From positions 1 to 34,190 of the forward strand of contig JAAYDS010000304.1 of NCBI GenBank assembly GCA_012729155.1: 34,190 nt of DNA, given 5' to 3'. The stretch's first letter is position 1; every line of letters starts with the position of its first letter. A model generated the notes under the pieces. That model saw only the letters and a list, made by a program, of their open reading frames with translations, did not search any database and was not told where the DNA came from. Position numbers and translations under genes: made by a program. This document shows positions 34,039-34,190 of the stretch, piece after piece. Source of the DNA: Chloroflexota bacterium. GTDB lineage: Bacteria; Chloroflexota; Anaerolineae; UBA1429.

Positions 34039-34190
34039 TTAGTCATCGAGCGCGCACCGTATGGTGCCACCACCGATGACCTGTGTCCCATTGTACATCA
34101 CAACGGCCTGCCCTGGCGCAATATCGCGTAACGGCCTCTCGAACTCGATGCGTGCCACGCGCTCGCCCTGATCGACAAGTCTACACGCAA
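34039..34190 (-). CDS. mnmA: tRNA-specific 2-thiouridylase, C-terminal end (5' part outside window)
   Basis: Only the last 49 codons are present, ending with TAA at 34041-34039 (minus). The fragment reads VARIEFERPLRDIAPGQAVV, then MYNGTQVIGGGTI, matching the C-terminal beta-barrel of MnmA (PGQ..V.Y....V.GGG.I). MnmA thiolates U34 of tRNA-Lys, -Glu and -Gln. Catalytic cysteines lie outside the window, so activity cannot be judged. Confidence 0.85.
   Translation of the reverse strand, partial: ACRLVDQGERVARIEFERPLRDIAPGQAVVMYNGTQVIGGGTIRCALDD

Overview
The window is a 34 kb piece of a high-GC bacterial chromosome carrying core metabolism. It holds no mobile elements, CRISPR arrays, rRNA or tRNA genes. 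Gene content and protein style (T-box-controlled isoleucyl-tRNA synthetase, citramalate synthase, LeuC/LeuD-type isopropylmalate isomerase, zinc-ribbon threonine synthase, small YtxH-type proteins) best fit Chloroflexota, perhaps an Anaerolineae-like lineage. That placement is inference and I could not test it. Promoters read as ordinary sigma-70 boxes (TTGxxx, 16-17 bp, TATAAT/TATGCT/TAGAAT), and most genes have strong AGGAGG-like ribosome sites.

Layout. (1) 1-3359, plus strand: the end of an operon with two Gfo/Idh/MocA oxidoreductases (the first cut by the window edge), a papain/C39-like protein of unknown role and an Ldh_2-family malate/lactate dehydrogenase; this looks like sugar or polyol catabolism. 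A perfect 32-base palindrome acts as a two-way terminator. (2) 3419-7125, minus strand: ileS behind a complete T-box leader with an AUC (Ile) specifier; the enzyme has the altered GXHH signature in place of HIGH. (3) 7127-8627, minus strand: an NSS/SNF sodium-dependent transporter, transcribed away from the next block. (4) 8692-23492, plus strand: a 12-gene branched-chain amino acid operon, ilvD-ilvB-ilvN-ilvC-cimA-leuA-leuC-thrC-leuD-pheA-leuB-ilvE. (5) 23497-25830, minus strand: a BadF-type sugar kinase and a GH4 glycosidase. (6) 25860-29426, plus strand: nadC-nadA-nadB for de novo NAD synthesis. (7) 29423-31226, minus strand: an anchored alpha/beta-hydrolase lacking its nucleophile and a nitrilase-family amidohydrolase. 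(8) 31236-32989, plus strand: the bifunctional NAD(P)H-hydrate repair enzyme. (9) 33011-34190, minus strand: a YtxH protein, two small membrane proteins and the 3' end of mnmA.

The most interesting element is the 5' leader of the branched-chain operon (8692-8905). A strong promoter is followed by a 33-codon reading frame whose residues 4-19 contain 12 Leu/Ile/Val, then a perfect intrinsic terminator. I find a 14-of-15 pairing between 8818-8832 and 8874-8888 that would exclude the terminator, and a 9-bp pairing of 8749-8757 with 8824-8832 that would exclude that antiterminator. Together they form the region 1:2 / 2:3 / 3:4 arrangement of classical leader-peptide attenuation. Isoleucine supply would thus be read in one neighbourhood by two RNA devices: a T-box sensing uncharged tRNA-Ile for ileS, and a translating ribosome for the biosynthetic operon.

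How the genes cooperate: CimA gives 2-oxobutyrate from pyruvate and acetyl-CoA (with LeuC/D and LeuB doing the follow-on steps), IlvB/N, IlvC and IlvD make the oxo-acids of Val and Ile, LeuA/C/D/B extend to Leu, and IlvE transaminates. ThrC and PheA are embedded in the same transcript, linking threonine and phenylalanine synthesis to it. The nad genes and the NAD(P)HX repair gene form a loose NAD-related group.
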